Assembly: GCA_029379385.1 (NCBI GenBank)
Contig: CM055611.1
Span: 17,368,062-17,432,061 of the forward strand
Direction of reading: 5' to 3'
Origin: Quillaja saponaria
Lineage: Eukaryota > Streptophyta > Magnoliopsida > Fabales > Quillajaceae
Length of the DNA: 64,000 nt
The notes under the pieces are model-generated. The model was not told the DNA's origin. It worked only from the letters and a program-made list of their open reading frames with translations, and did not search any database. The number at the start of each line of letters is the position of its first letter. The stretch's first letter is position 1. Shown one piece after another: positions 22,811 through 35,075 of this stretch. The position numbers were made by a program, and so were the translations under genes.

Positions 22811-23734
22811 TGTGGTGAGAATTCCCTTTAATTACTTTTTATTGTCATATGCAATCTTCTTTTGTTATGTGGGCCTTGCTTTAACTCAGTACGCTGAAGA
22901 TTAGAGTCCACTTTTCAGTTAAAAAAAAAAAGTCTCACTTTGCACATCCTGTATCTATATATATATTTTTAGTAGATTATATCTATATTTTTTTTACATC
23001 GAAAACAGTACACAGTATAAATATATATATAATTTAAAAAATTAAAATATTCTTATAGTGTCTTTTGAATTTAATTACTCATTTTTATCATAAACTTCTA
23101 GACAATAATCTATATTTATAATTTCATACTTATTTAAATGACAAGATATTTTTATCAATTTAGTCTATTTAAATAATTTCTTACTAGTTTTTTTTTTTAA
23201 CCAAAAAAATAATAAAAACAAAACAAACAAACACTCCATCGTGTATAAATATGTGTGTTTATATGTCATGTGTATCATACATAAATCATATTTATATGAC
23301 TTTTAAATTATGTATAATATTTTTGAAAAGTTCATAAAAATCTTAAGCCATGTATATTATAAAAACTTAATATAATATGATTTTTTTAATTTAGTCTTAT
23401 AACATATGTTTTAAAATTAATTTTTTTAACGATTCATATATTTTTAATTTTACTTATATTTTTGCATGTTTAATAATAAAGAAAATAATTAGAGCAATAG
23501 TATTTATCAAGATTCTAACTATTATTTTCTTCCTAACTAATGATGGAAAAAAAAAAAAAAAAAACTCCAAATTCAATTATATTTAGACTTTAATTATGGT
23601 TGATTCAATTTAATTTTTAATAAAATTTAGCAACTTAAAATAAAAATAATAGTATTTAAAATAATATAACAAACTATTAAAAACCTTGTTAAATTTATTC
23701 CCAACAACAAAAATAAAATAAAATATCTTCCTTC

Positions 23735-23890
23735 TTCCATCCTCTGTCTCCATCATCCATGCACCCTCCATCCTCCACCCTCCATCCTTCATTCTCCATC
23801 CTCCATCCTCCATCCTCCACCCTCCATATTCCATATTCTATTTTCCATCTTCTATCCTCCATCTTCTTTCTTCTATCTTGCATCCTCCTG
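23735..23890. repeat. CATCCTC minisatellite (7-bp unit)
   Basis: Repeats of CATCCTC/CACCCTC with variants. The minus-strand open frames here (GGWRME repeats) are artefacts of the repeat. In the paralogous Helitron (about 48,105-48,170) the tract is much shorter. Confidence 0.85.
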
Positions 23891-24496
23891 AATCAATACT
23901 TAGAAACCAATTACTTTATATCATAAATAATTTAAATTTATTTAGTTAAACATTATGATTATCAAGACTTATTTCATTAAATTTACTATCATAAAAAAGT
24001 TACATTTCATTGCTACCAACAATTATAAATATTTTTTCTCAAAATGATCCCAAAATATTACTTTAAAATTAAAAGTCTTATATATATTTTTTTCCTTAAA
24101 ATCAACTAATTTAATAAAAATAACTTCTTTAAAATATTATGTTGCTTTCTTGTTTTATAAACCAAATAAATAAGAACAATTAATAGCATACCTGCATATT
24201 ATTTTGTTTTCTTATTTTTCCTAAATATTTTAAACAACGTAACTCAAATAGAATTAAAAAAAAAAAAAACCAACAACTTTACTATGGAAAAAACAACTTA
24301 TTTAATAGTATAGTAATTAATCAAGAGCTTACCTTTTTGGTGAAATATCAAAATGTTACACAAGTGCATTTATACTCCATAGGAATCAACAACAACAGTA
24401 CTATAGTACCAAATGACTTTTATGCAATAAATCAAAATGAAATGGGATATTTAATATGATATTAAATTAGAGATAACTTGTTAAATAATAAAAAAA

Positions 24497-24592
24497 TTAC
24501 CAACAAAGGTTGGGTGCAGTGGTAAGCGAGCTACACTCCTAAGGGATAAGTCTCACATCAATGCCTCTAGGAAAATCTAGGAAACCAAAAAA
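24497..24592 (+). mobile_element. short tRNA-like SINE insertion
   Basis: GGTTGGGTGCAGTGGTAAGC (A-box-like) and GGGATAAGTCTCAC (B-box-like) lie about 40 bp apart, followed by an A-rich tail. The paralogous segment near 48,795 runs from ATAAAAAAT straight into TTAATTCTTATT, giving an empty site. Confidence 0.55.
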
Positions 24593-25512
24593 TATATATT
24601 ATATAAAAATTAATTCTTATTATAGTTCATTATTATTAATTTTTAATAATATAAATAGAACAAAAGCAATTAGAATCCTATGGTAAACAATGTAAAATAA
24701 GGAGATTAATATAGTGTTAAATTAACGATCATTTGTTAAATATAAAGAATTTAATTACTAATAGAGTTCTTTATTATAAAAACTTATTAGTATATACAAA
24801 AATATAATTTCAATCTTACTACTATTAAGATAGATAAATATTAGAAGAATAATCTTATCACTATTAAAAAGTTATTTATGTAAAATTAAAGAGTTAGAGG
24901 TTAAACTAAAAAGAGATAAGAATGAAAATTAAATTTTATAAATGATATTTTTTAAAATCAGAAAATTCTGTTATTAAAATCACTTTTATATATAATATAG
25001 ATATATACTTAATTTTATTATAGCAACTTTGTGGTCTGTCCACATTCTAATTACTAGTCAAAAAAAAAAAAAGTAAAATGTAGTAGAATGGTTGAAAAGT
25101 GAGAATGAATGATTTTTTTTATTTTTTTTTGCAAAAAATTATTACTTTATTAAAAGAAAAGTTACAGCACAACTTGCAAATGAATAAGAAAACTAATGGA
25201 AAAAGGAAACGAATATTACTAGTATATTTGAACGATTTAGAGAAAAATGACAAATTAAAATTATTGGGCTTTGAAATCTCTTTAATTTGTTAATAAGAGA
25301 GATTCTTCGTGTTAGCAACAAACTCAATGTTAATTGCCGTATCATGTAACTAAATTAAAAATATATGTGTATATTTAATAGAGCATGTTAAGTCTTAAGA
25401 AATGTAGGTAAGAGAAATGTTACAAGCACAAATGTTATAAACAGACAATTAGTAACTTTTGTTAAATTTTTTGTATTAACGGTAGGGGAAAACAAAAAAT
25501 AGTATAAGATTA

Positions 25513-25763
25513 ATGGCTTGTTTAGCACATCGTGTAAGGATAATAAAATAATATAAAGCTATTCAGTTAATTCTTATATAATGTTTGACACCAATGGAAT
25601 AATATAGACTTATACTGTTGACTTGTTCTTATATTATATATGACAATATAAAGGTATATAATAAGAAGAGAAAAAAAATAAAATAATAATATAACAATTA
25701 AATAATTGAATAATTATACAATTTTATACATTGTATAACTTTATACGATGTATCAAATGAGAT
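25513..25763. mobile_element. MITE present only in duplication copy 1 (about 250 bp)
   Basis: The ends TTTAGCACATCGTGTAA and, inverted, TTGATACATCGTATAA form imperfect terminal repeats. The paralogue near 50,943 reads AAGATTAAAAGTCAT without it. Possibly Tourist-type (target TWA), but the duplication is unclear. Confidence 0.55.
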
Positions 25764-25951
25764 ATAAAAGTTATATTCAAACTAAAAGCATACTCTTAAA
25801 GGTGTCCAAATTGATACAATCATACGTATACATATAATTAAAATATTTAATACTTTTCCCATGGCCATGGGTGGTATTTGACCTGTATCTACTCTAAAGT
25901 CACTCTAAAGTCATGTTGATGGTGAAATAATGGGATTTGATTACATTTTAA

Positions 25952-25975
25952 CTAGTGCTATAGCGCGTGCACAAT
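25952..25975 (-). other. Helitron 3' terminus relic
   Basis: On the minus strand GTGCACGCGCTATAGCACTAG precedes T, i.e. a GC-rich hairpin followed by CTAG. A diverged form is at 51,138 in copy 2, so it predates the duplication. The matching 5' end was not found. Confidence 0.45.
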
Positions 25976-26925
25976 ACTTCATCAGTATATTATAATTCAA
26001 TTTTCTATTGCAAGTCCTTGATGAGGAATAGAAGATCAAATTAGTCGTGATGTATGTCCAAGCTATGTTGGGTTTTTGACCTAAATTATGCTTTCAGAGT
26101 TTTAGTTTATTTTTAGGAGTAATTTTTTTTAACAGTCGAAGGGAATTGTTTTATTTGATTATAGATAACAGTACATATCCATAAGAAGCATTCAGAGCAT
26201 CCACACCCTTCTATTCTAATACAAACACTTTTCAACAGTCCACTCATAATCCATTATGAAACAATCACCTATTAATTTGAAACAGTTAAAATACCGTGTG
26301 TTTCTCTTTCTATGTAATCTCTGTTAAAATAGTAAATTTTTTATTTCTCATTTGTAGATGTAGGTAAAAAGAGCCGAATCTCAGTTATATCATATTGTTG
26401 ATGATTTCTTTCTCTTTCCTTCTACTTATATTTTGTGTGGATGTTCTTTGAATTTTTTACTCTATTACACTGAAAATTGAAAGGAAATTTCATCTAATTC
26501 CCAGCAAGTGGTGTCAATGATACAACATAAATTTAGATGAAACACAATACTTAAATGATATGGCTAAGAATACATGAAAAGAGTTTTATGATCTATGACA
26601 TATTTTATTTTTGGAAGAAAAAAATCGGGGGTAATATTTGAAAATTAAAAAATAAATTTGGTTCATTATTAAATTGAGTTCTGGAGGAGTGATTTAGAAA
26701 ATAATTTTTGAAAGATTAAAATAAAAAACAATATAATGTTCAAGGACTAAATAAACTTTTTTTTTTAATTTAATGAATTCAATTATCTAGAATCTTGTAT
26801 GATTACCATTCATAATTGACGATTGACCATGATCACTTGATCATCTAGGCAGTAATTTACAGTAGATTCTTAATTTTTTTTTTTTTTTTTCTACTAGCTT
26901 TGCTTAACAGGATACGCATGATCAA

Positions 26926-26989
26926 CTAGGCAAGTCTTGTTGCCATTGCCTGATGAGTGTATGTGAATGTCATCCTCAATCTCTCTCAT
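26926..26989 (-). pseudogene. array gene E: deletion scar fusing exon 1 start to exon 2 end
   Basis: The promoter, leader and ATG (26,989, MREIEDDIHIHS) are like those of F. After about 11 codons the sequence jumps at 26,954-26,957 to the last 30 or so bases of exon 2 (the QWQQDLP segment). The fused frame is shifted relative to the family end and reads on to a stop after about 32 codons. In F the two joined points are about 1.1 kb apart and share TGAG. E is the copy-1 counterpart of F in the segmental duplication, so the deletion probably came after it. Confidence 0.8.
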
Positions 26990-27350
26990 CCTGAAAACCA
27001 GCTTTCTCGTTTGTCTTATTATTATAGAAGATACATGCACAGCTCCATCTTCCATATCTGTTATTCCAATATATATAGAAGCTGCCTTTCAGGGAATGAT
27101 TACTTAATTATTAATTCAATATTCGTCTTAGCACTATTTATTAGCATGTGAAAAAGATTAACAGTCATTGAAACCTTTCTCAGATTAAATATATAAATAA
27201 GAAAGAAGTGGAAAACAACCATTGTCCTTTTCTACTTATTCGTTCTTTGTTAGTTGATTGGTTTAATCACTTTACAATATTCTATAGTTTTTTTTTTTTA
27301 ATAAAATGATCTATTGTATACTTTTTGTTTTGGTACAAGATTCATTGTAC

Positions 27351-27381
<31 letters not shown>

Positions 27382-29628
27382 CTTAATCATAGCAACTTCT
27401 TGGAAATTAACATTACACATGTCATGCTGGGAATTATACAAAATTTCCTTTCAAATTTTAGTAAGATGTGGAGGAAATAATTGAAGATATTTGTACAAAA
27501 TATAAGTAGAGAAACAACAAACAACACAGAATATTGTGTAATTTAGTTGTCTACATCTATGAATGAAAAGAGAAACTATTCCAAGAAATATTGCATAAAA
27601 AGAGTAATACTCTCTACATAATGTTCTCACCACTCCTCATCTAGAGTGACGGATCCTATAATTTTGTTAGTGGGAGCAAAATAACGTGAAATCTTTCCCT
27701 CCAATACTATAGGTTAAATATTTATTACAAATATTGATAAAACTAAATTATATTTTCTAATAGAACTTTCTTTGAAATTCAAAATCTTTTCATTTCTTGC
27801 TACTCAATTAGCATCTAACAAAAAGAAATTTCTAATAATATTGTCTTAATTTTTTTCATTTACTCAAATAACACAATCACTTATTATTTTTTTGTTATTA
27901 TTTTGATGGGCTTGAGCCTCGGACTTAGTTAAATTTAATTTTAGTTAAATGCACTTTAGCTATTATATATATATGTATACCTAATTCGATAGTTCATGAG
28001 AGCTATTACAAAACAAGTGGTATTTCATGAAGGTAAAATATAATTTATCTTATATTGTTAACTTTTATTTGTGGCCAGTGAATGATTTGGAATACTAATA
28101 AATTTATTATAAATTGATGAAATTTGAAAATATCAAAGGGCCTAAACATTTTTTCATACAAAGTAGTGGGGAGAAAATTATTCTTCATATAAAATAGTGG
28201 GGGCATAAATACATGTTCATATAAACTAGTGGGGTCACATATATCTATCAATCTCTCTTGCACCCATATATGAGCAAATCTCATTAGATCTTTTTTTTTT
28301 TCTCATACCAACAAGTCTCACAACCTAATTAATTAGATTTATGTACCAACCAATGTAGATCTAATTAGAAAATTCCAATAATCATCTAATTAGTTTTTTT
28401 TTTTTTCATAAAAAATAAATTAATTAGAAAATTATCAAAACAAAAGTTGGGTCAAAAACTCAACATGCCGATCATTATTGAAATTACTAATTTATGTTCC
28501 ACGTGCATGTGTGAAAAAAGAGAAAGTGTGGCATGGTGAGAGATCAAATGATTGAGAAATAAAGAAAGAAACTTTTACGAATATATTTTAAACATTTTGA
28601 ACTAAAAATGATAAATTAAAACTTGTTAAGATAATAATTTTTTTTATTTTATGTTTGTTTCAAGTCTCAAGGAAGAAGCTAGTAGTATTAAGTAGTGTTT
28701 GGTAGTACAAATACTTATTTTGTTTGATTTAGTCTTACATTGCTTAGTTTTATTGACAAAAATAGTGAATTTAACTATAAAAAAAAGATTACTCAAGATA
28801 TATTCCTAAAGTAATGGCCTGACTAAAATCATCCCTAACTTGCCGATACAGCCATATTCCCATTTACTTTAAAGTCATAAATAAAAAGGGAAGCCAAAGT
28901 GGTTGTGATAAGATTAAGATTAAAATAGTAAATCTTTTCACCATGCCAACAAATTGTAATTAACCAGCAGTGGTGGATCACGATCCACTATAAATATTTT
29001 GTTTTTGGGTACATTGAAAGAAAGATCCACTAAAAATTAAGACGAGAGTAAAGTTCATGTTAACTTAAAGTATGTATTATGATACATTATAATTAAGAAA
29101 ACAAATGGCAATACCACTAATTTATGGCCGACAACAGTTTCCTTTTTAGCACGACCAAAATTCCTATGTTAGTGTCCATCCCCTTTATTTAGATTAAGTC
29201 ACAGCCACAATATAATGAATTAATTAGGGAATCGTTCAGATGGATGAATTTCCCTTTCTTTTTATAAAGACAAAATTTGTTTGAAAAGATAAAACTTTTC
29301 TTAAAATGTATTTTATTTTGTTTATATTTCAATGATGCAATGTGCTTTTGAGTGACACAATAATAAAATTTTAATTGATTATTTTTACAAATTTTTTTTT
29401 AATTTAATGGTTAGGTGAGTCTAGACCAATTTACGTGCATCTCGACTAAAAAATTTATAGTAATATTACTCTCCATAAATTTCACACATTACTACTAATA
29501 ACTTTTACCAAAATTAAGGTTGAGATACTTGAATATTTTCACTCCAAATTTTGAGAAAAATAAAATATCAACTAATAACTCATATACTTATCGATTCCAT
29601 ATATTATATAAATTTTTATTTTCTCATT
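26990..29628. other. upstream flank of E, matching the flank of F
   Basis: It matches about 55,133-57,340: the promoter leader, ACCTTTCTCAGA box (27,171), (TA)n at 27,354-27,384, the ATTACTCAAGATATATTCC region (28,780), GGCCGACAACAGTTTCC (29,125) and AAGATACTTGAATATTTTCACTCC (29,525). No gene is supported. Confidence 0.75.
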
Positions 29629-30319
29629 TATTAGACTACATTGAAACATGAATGTTTAGCCAAAAATTTGTTTACATTGATAGTCAATTATCATGTTTAA
29701 GTTTCCTAATTTCACCCTTGTAATTATATATCCTAATTTCCCAATTACATTCTTGTAATTTTTTCTAATCACGTTCTATAATTGTAACTTAATTTTAGCT
29801 ATAGGTCAACTTTATACTTGTATAAATAGCACTGTTATGTGAATGAAAAATACATGATAAGTTTTCACACAACATTCTCATTCAATGGGTCTTTTTGGTT
29901 AAGTTGTGTATAAATATATTTTTCTAGTAGAGCTATTTAAAAAAATGTTATATAAAAAACTAACAATATGTTTGGACGAGTTATGTAAAAGTACTGTGAG
30001 ATATAAAAAAATTATTTGATTTTAGTTTTTCAAAAAAGACATTGAGTATTAAAATTTCTAAAAATACCATTGTAAAAAATATTATGGTTATATTTGTCTA
30101 AATTAAAAAAATGATTAAAATTCATTTGAACTTCCATTGTTTTCTACTTTAAAAAAATTTCTTTTTTTATTTTCAACTTTTAAGATTCTTAAAACCCAAA
30201 AATGATTTTTTGTAAAGTTTAAAAAATAAAAACTTTATACCAAACAGTTTTGTAGAAAATTTAAAACCCAAAAACTATTTTTAAAGCCAAACCAAATAGG
30301 GGCAATATTTTTCTTAACA
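29629..30319 (+). repeat. 5' LTR of the copia element, carrying a MITE
   Basis: It aligns with the 3' LTR except for an extra block of about 415 bp at 29,889-30,304. It contains the words CCTAATTTCACCC, TAATTGTAACTTAATTTTAGC, GTATAAATAG (likely TATA box of the element) and TTTCACACAACATTC. Confidence 0.8.
29889..30304. mobile_element. MITE-like insertion inside the copia 5' LTR
   Basis: It is absent from the 3' LTR at the homologous point (TTCAAT|ATCTTCC). The ends GGGTCTTTTTGGTTAAG and, inverted, CCCCTATTTGGTTTGG resemble Tourist/PIF-type termini, with CAAT on both sides. A further internal GTTTGGAC/CCAAAC pair may be another nested insertion. Confidence 0.55.
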
Positions 30320-30348
30320 GGGTATCATCCTAAACAATCCTCTTCTTT

Positions 30349-30395
<47 letters not shown>

Positions 30396-30399
30396 ATAA

Positions 30400-33300
30400 T
30401 GGTCACCAACAGTTTGGGGTCATGGCTTCCATCTCTTACTTTTGTGGGATTCCAGACAAATATTGGCACTTCTACTGTCTCTTAGCGAGATTCTACATAA
30501 ATGTCATATGCCTTACAGTTCGAAATTCAACAAATATTGTTCGTTCTTCCATTAGGTAATACCAATCATTTAATCATAGTTCTCAGACATTTTTTTTCTT
30601 CATTTCCAAAGTCAACTTGGGTCATTGATTCTAGTTGCTCAAATCATATGGTATCCGATCCTTATTTACTTATCGCTACCAAAAAAAAATATTTCTCCTT
30701 CAATACAATTACACAATGTCAACAAAATTTCTATTTGTAGTATTGGTGATGCTAGGCCAACCTATAATCTCTCTTTGAATGGTGCTTTAAATCTCCTTGA
30801 CTTCAAATTCAACCTACTTTCTATTAGCAAAATTTTGAAATCATTAAATTGTTGTGTAATCTTCCTTCCTAATTCTTGTATTTTTCAAGACCTTCAAATG
30901 AAGCGTGTGATTGGATTGGGTAAAGCGCATGGAGGACTTTATTTTCTCTTATCAGATTTTCCAAATTGTTCTTCAACAACCTTATTTTGATCTATGGCAT
31001 TGGTGATTAGGTCAACCTGTATTTTCATTGAATTCCAATTTCAAAGCATTAGATTCTGAAACTTCAATTTCTAATAAATGTACTTAAACCATATGCCCAC
31101 TTGCAAAACATTGTTGTTTCTATTGTTGCTTGTTTTGATTTATTTCATTTTGATGCTTGGGGACCATATCAAATTTTATCATTATCAAGTGCTTATTATT
31201 TGACGGTTGTTGATGATTTTTCCTGTATGACATGGGTTTATCTTATGCATGTGAAATTTACAGTTAATTCCTACATTCGTCATTTTTTTGCTATGTCAAA
31301 AACTCAATTTTATATAAAAATTCATCAATTTTGATGTGATAATGGTACTGAGTTTTTAAATGGCACTACTAGAGAATTTTTTAACTCTATTAATGTTCTT
31401 CTCCAAACAAGTTGTGTTGCTTCCCCTCAACAACTTGGCATTGTAGAGCGTAAACATCATTATCTTCTAAGCATTGTAGAGAGGAAACATCTTCGTCTTC
31501 TAAACATTTATTGAGCTTTACGGTTTCAAGCCAAGCTACCTTTCTAATTTTGGGTTGATTGTGTTTTGACAACTACATATCTTATCAACCGACTTCTTAC
31601 AAAGTTCTCAAAGGTAAAACCTCATTTGAAATACTTTTTCACAAGCATTGTCTTACTCTCATTTGCGTATCTTCGGGTGTTTATGTTATGGAGGAAACCA
31701 TTCTATTAAACACAAATTTGACCATTGCATCCCAATGAATTTTCATTGGTTATCATTTTGGTCAAAAAGCTTACAAATTTTTTTTCTTCCTACTTGCAAA
31801 TTTTACACCTTTCGTGATGTTAGTTTGAATGAAAATATTTTTTCTTGTCAAGCTATGTAGATGAAGACTATCCAACCTACTTTCCCTCTTCCAATTCCTG
31901 ATCTAGATAACATTATACAATCGCCTACTTTTATCTTTGACAATTCTGGTCTTCCCATTTTCAATCTGGATAACACACCTTAACCGCCTACCTCTACACT
32001 AGACAATGCGACTACTCCTACCATTTCTATTCACTCTTCTTAACCAAATTCTCTAAGTTAACAAGTATCTAACACTACCAATATTAATGTTCCAACTTCT
32101 ATCATTGGTCTTTTCTTGTTTCTTTATCTGCTACTAATAAACCATCTAATTTTTCGCATACTATTAAATTCCAAAATGGCATGAAACAAAGAAAGTTAAG
32201 ATGGATCCCTCACTCAAAATAAGACATCGTCAATTGTGCATTTGTCACTTAGACAAAAAATCCATTGGCTCTAAATGGGTCTTCAAAATTAAACATCGTT
32301 CTAATGGTGTCCTTGTTGCCATAAACGATTATCCCTTCCATCAACTTGATGTCTAAAATGCATATTTACATAGTGAATTAAATGAAGAAGTATACATGAC
32401 TATCCTACTTGAATATCATCGAAATGGGGAGAATTCAACTTGTCTTATACATAAATCTCTATAAAAACTCAAATAGGCTTCTTGAAATTGGTTTGCCAAA
32501 TTTTTTGTAACCCTTATTAGTTTTGAGTTCCACAATCTCAAGCTGATCATTTTTTACTTTTTTCTCAATAAATTTAGAATTTCAATCTTTACTCTAGTTT
32601 ATGTTAATGATATTGTGATAACCTGAACATATAGTTCTCTCTTTCAAACAATTAAGAACATGCTTAATAAACAATTTCACATCAAAGATTTGGGCCCTAT
32701 CAAATATTTTCTAAACATCAAAGTTGCTTGCCCATCAAAAGGTTTCTATTTTTCTTAGCAAAAATATGCCTTTGACATTCTCAAAGATTTTGATCTCACT
32801 ACTGCCCAACCAACTAATTCTCCCATGGAGCAAAATCTAAACTTAACTCTTACTGATGGTGACATTTTCGAAGATCCTGCAATTTATCATCGACTAGTTG
32901 GATGCCTTATCTACCTGACAATCACTCGTCCAAACAATGTCTATACTGTTAACAATCTCAATCAATTCATGCACTAATCTCGCAAACCACACCATGATGA
33001 TACACTATAGTTCTAAAAGCTATAGTTAGACAAGGAATTCTTATGGCTTCATCTTCTTCTCCATCTCTTAGGACCTTTCTGATTTTGATTTAGCACGCCG
33101 CTTTATTACTCGATATTCTACAACTAGTTATTGCATCTTTTTGGGATCAAGTCCTATTTCATGGAAGACAATAAAATAAATTAATGTTCCGCACTCGTCT
33201 ATAGAAGCTGAATACCGAACAATGGCCACTACTACTTGTGAATTCACATAGTTATCATATCTTTACAAGATCTGGGCAAATCTCCATATGTTTCTATCTT
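30400..33300 (+). pseudogene. copia polyprotein relic (gag end, protease, integrase, RT, RNase H)
   Basis: Visible pieces in order: aspartic protease WVIDSSCSNHM (30,618; DSS instead of DSG); GAG-pre-integrase with FNLLSISKI and IGLGKAHGGLYFL (to about 30,940); integrase with DAWGPYQ, VVDDFSCMTWVYLM, CDNGTEFL and QQLGIVERKHH (31,155-31,465); the C-terminal YSHLRIFGCLCYG block (31,650); RT with KWVFKIKHRSNG (32,265) and YVNDIVI (32,600; normally YVDD); RNase H with SSIEAEYRTMATTT (about 33,200). Stops and shifts interrupt it every few hundred bases. The first half of gag is not visible. Confidence 0.85.
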
Positions 33301-33515
33301 ACTTTACTATGACAATGATGTTATAATTCCTATTGCTGCTAATCTAGTTGTGTATGAGAAACGACAAAATTAGATTGATTCGTCCTACTGGAATATCCAG
33401 CAGCAATCAAATTGTTGATATATTCACAAAATCATTTGAAAAAAAAAAATCAATTTCTATTTTTTGTGATCCAAGTTATGCATTCACAATTAACATGCTC
33501 CAACTTGAGGAGAAG

Positions 33516-33781
33516 TACTAGATTACATTCATTGCATGATTATCTAGCTAGAAATCTGTCGACATTCATAGTTAATTATAATGTTTATTTTTCCTAATTT
33601 CATTCCTGTAATTATATCTTAATTCTCCTAATTATATCCATTGATTTTTCCTAATCATATTTTGTAATTGTAACTTAATTTTAGCTGTAGATCAACTTTA
33701 TATTTGTATAAATTTCATTGTTATTTGAATGAAAATACACAAGCTTTCACACAACATTCTTATTCAATATCTTCCTTAACA
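33516..33781 (+). repeat. 3' LTR of the copia element
   Basis: It is 266 bp long, from TACTAGATTACATTC to CTTCCTTAACA, directly after the polypurine tract. It differs from the 5' LTR at many positions, so the insertion is not recent. Confidence 0.8.
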
Positions 33782-34356
33782 TCATTTCTATTTTTTTAAA
33801 ATGGCGTATCAAATAGGTTATAATTATACTTATATAGTATAGTAGAGTGTACTTGGTTAAAATCATTTTTCAACATTTAAACGACACTAAATAGTGATAT
33901 GATATTTTCTTGGAGAATTGTATTTAGTGTAAGAAGCAAAAATTTACTCTATGCACAATTTTATTTATTTTTAATGAAAATTGAACTTCACATGATATCT
34001 ATGCACATCATATTTTGTTAGAGTGATACTCCATGCACATAGTCTCATCTTTTCTTAATTTTTATTTATTTATTATCATGAATAATTAACAAGCATGATC
34101 ATAAAGGAAACAATTAGAGAGACCCAAAAAAAAAAAAAAAGAAGGTAAGGTTTCCTAGTTTTCGCTTTTGTTTCCTTCATTCTAATTGTTTTTTTTCAAA
34201 CCCCAACAAGATTGGGTTCTCTCTACCCCTAATGGGTCTCGCCTTGTGTGCCTTTCATCCTTGCCAATCCTCTTTATGTGCCCTTGCCTTCCAGTTTGAA
34301 ATTTTATTTCTCTTCCCTGCAACCCTTCTCTTTTCTTATCATTCCTCCCAGTTGCC

Positions 34357-35075
34357 ATGGATGATCCAATACCTAACCCCTCCCGTAATTTGAAGCTCTC
34401 AGCCAAAAGCAATGAAATCCACTTGTCTCAAAAGGATCTTCCCCTAAATAATGATTATGTTGATGTAATCATTAATCAAACCCTCATTGGTAAGATTCTC
34501 AATGGTTGGAAATATTTGAAGCATGTAGTCCTCAACATTGTCAACAAGGCTAGGAAAACTTATGTGAGTTTCCATGTTAAGGAGGTTAACTTCAATAAAT
34601 TTGTTTTTGCATTTGATTCTGAAGTTGAAGGAAAGAAAGTTCTTAGCTTTACAGTGGGGTCCATCAATGGTGCCCATTTGGTTCTCAAATTATGGAACCC
34701 ATCTCTATCCATCCATGAAATTGATTTCTCCATAACTTGCTTTTGGGTCCAAATTCTTGACCTTCCCCCCTGTTCTGTCTAAAGCCAATACCCTTACAAT
34801 TGGAAGTGAGTTAGGTGATGTATTAGAAGTTGATCTCTAACCTTTGAAGAAATCTCATTCCAACTATTTCAACATCAAAGTGGAAGTTGATATTTACAAC
34901 CCTCTGAAATGTGGTTTCTTCCACTCCCAACAACCACCATTAAATGACTTGTGGATTCAGTACAAGTATAAGAGGATGGCTTTGTTATGCTTTAATTGTA
35001 GAATTCTTGGTCATAATTAGAAGTGGTGCAAGGAAGCTGAGAGTATCAAAATTAAAGCTTATGATGGTAAAGTAC
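34357..35075 (+). pseudogene. LINE ORF1 relic: DUF4283 domain and CCHC zinc knuckle
   Basis: The open part (MDDPIPNPS..., 141 codons) shows the DUF4283 pattern: LIGKILNGWKYLK, YVSFHVKEVNFNKFVFAF, VLKLWNPSLSIHEIDF, FWVQILDLPP. After a frameshift near 34,780 the frame continues to CFNCRILGHN-stop-KWC (34,988-35,030), a zf-CCHC_4 knuckle (CX2CX4HX4C) broken by a stop at the position after His-Asn. The product would have been an RNA-binding chaperone for LINE retrotransposition. Confidence 0.8.

Larger units (their letters stand above)
23184..25001 (-). mobile_element. non-autonomous Helitron-like element, family H2, copy 1
   Basis: On the minus strand it begins TCTATATTATATATAAAAGTG (5' end at 25,001, flanked by T) and matches the element at 47.6-50.5 kb over about 1.6 kb. 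The 3' end is uncertain: an A|CTAG|T exists at 23,184-23,187, but no hairpin is evident. It carries the CATCCTC minisatellite and a SINE-like insert. Confidence 0.5.
29629..33781 (+). mobile_element. Ty1/copia retrotransposon, degenerate but complete at both ends (4,153 bp)
   Basis: It is flanked by TCATT on both sides (29,624-29,628 and 33,782-33,786). The LTRs start TATTAGAC / TACTAGAT and end TTAACA. Next to the 5' LTR is GGTATCATCC, a mutated primer-binding site. The 3' LTR follows the purine tract TTGAGGAGAAG. The interior runs in copia order: protease, GAG-pre-integrase, integrase, RT, RNase H. Most of gag is missing and many stops and frameshifts make it inactive. Duplication copy 2 has an empty site at about 57,345, so it inserted after the duplication. 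Confidence 0.9.

Noticed and set aside
23610..23883. Two overlapping minus-strand frames rich in GGWRM / DRRW
   Set aside because: Both are read-outs of the CATCCTC minisatellite in two frames.
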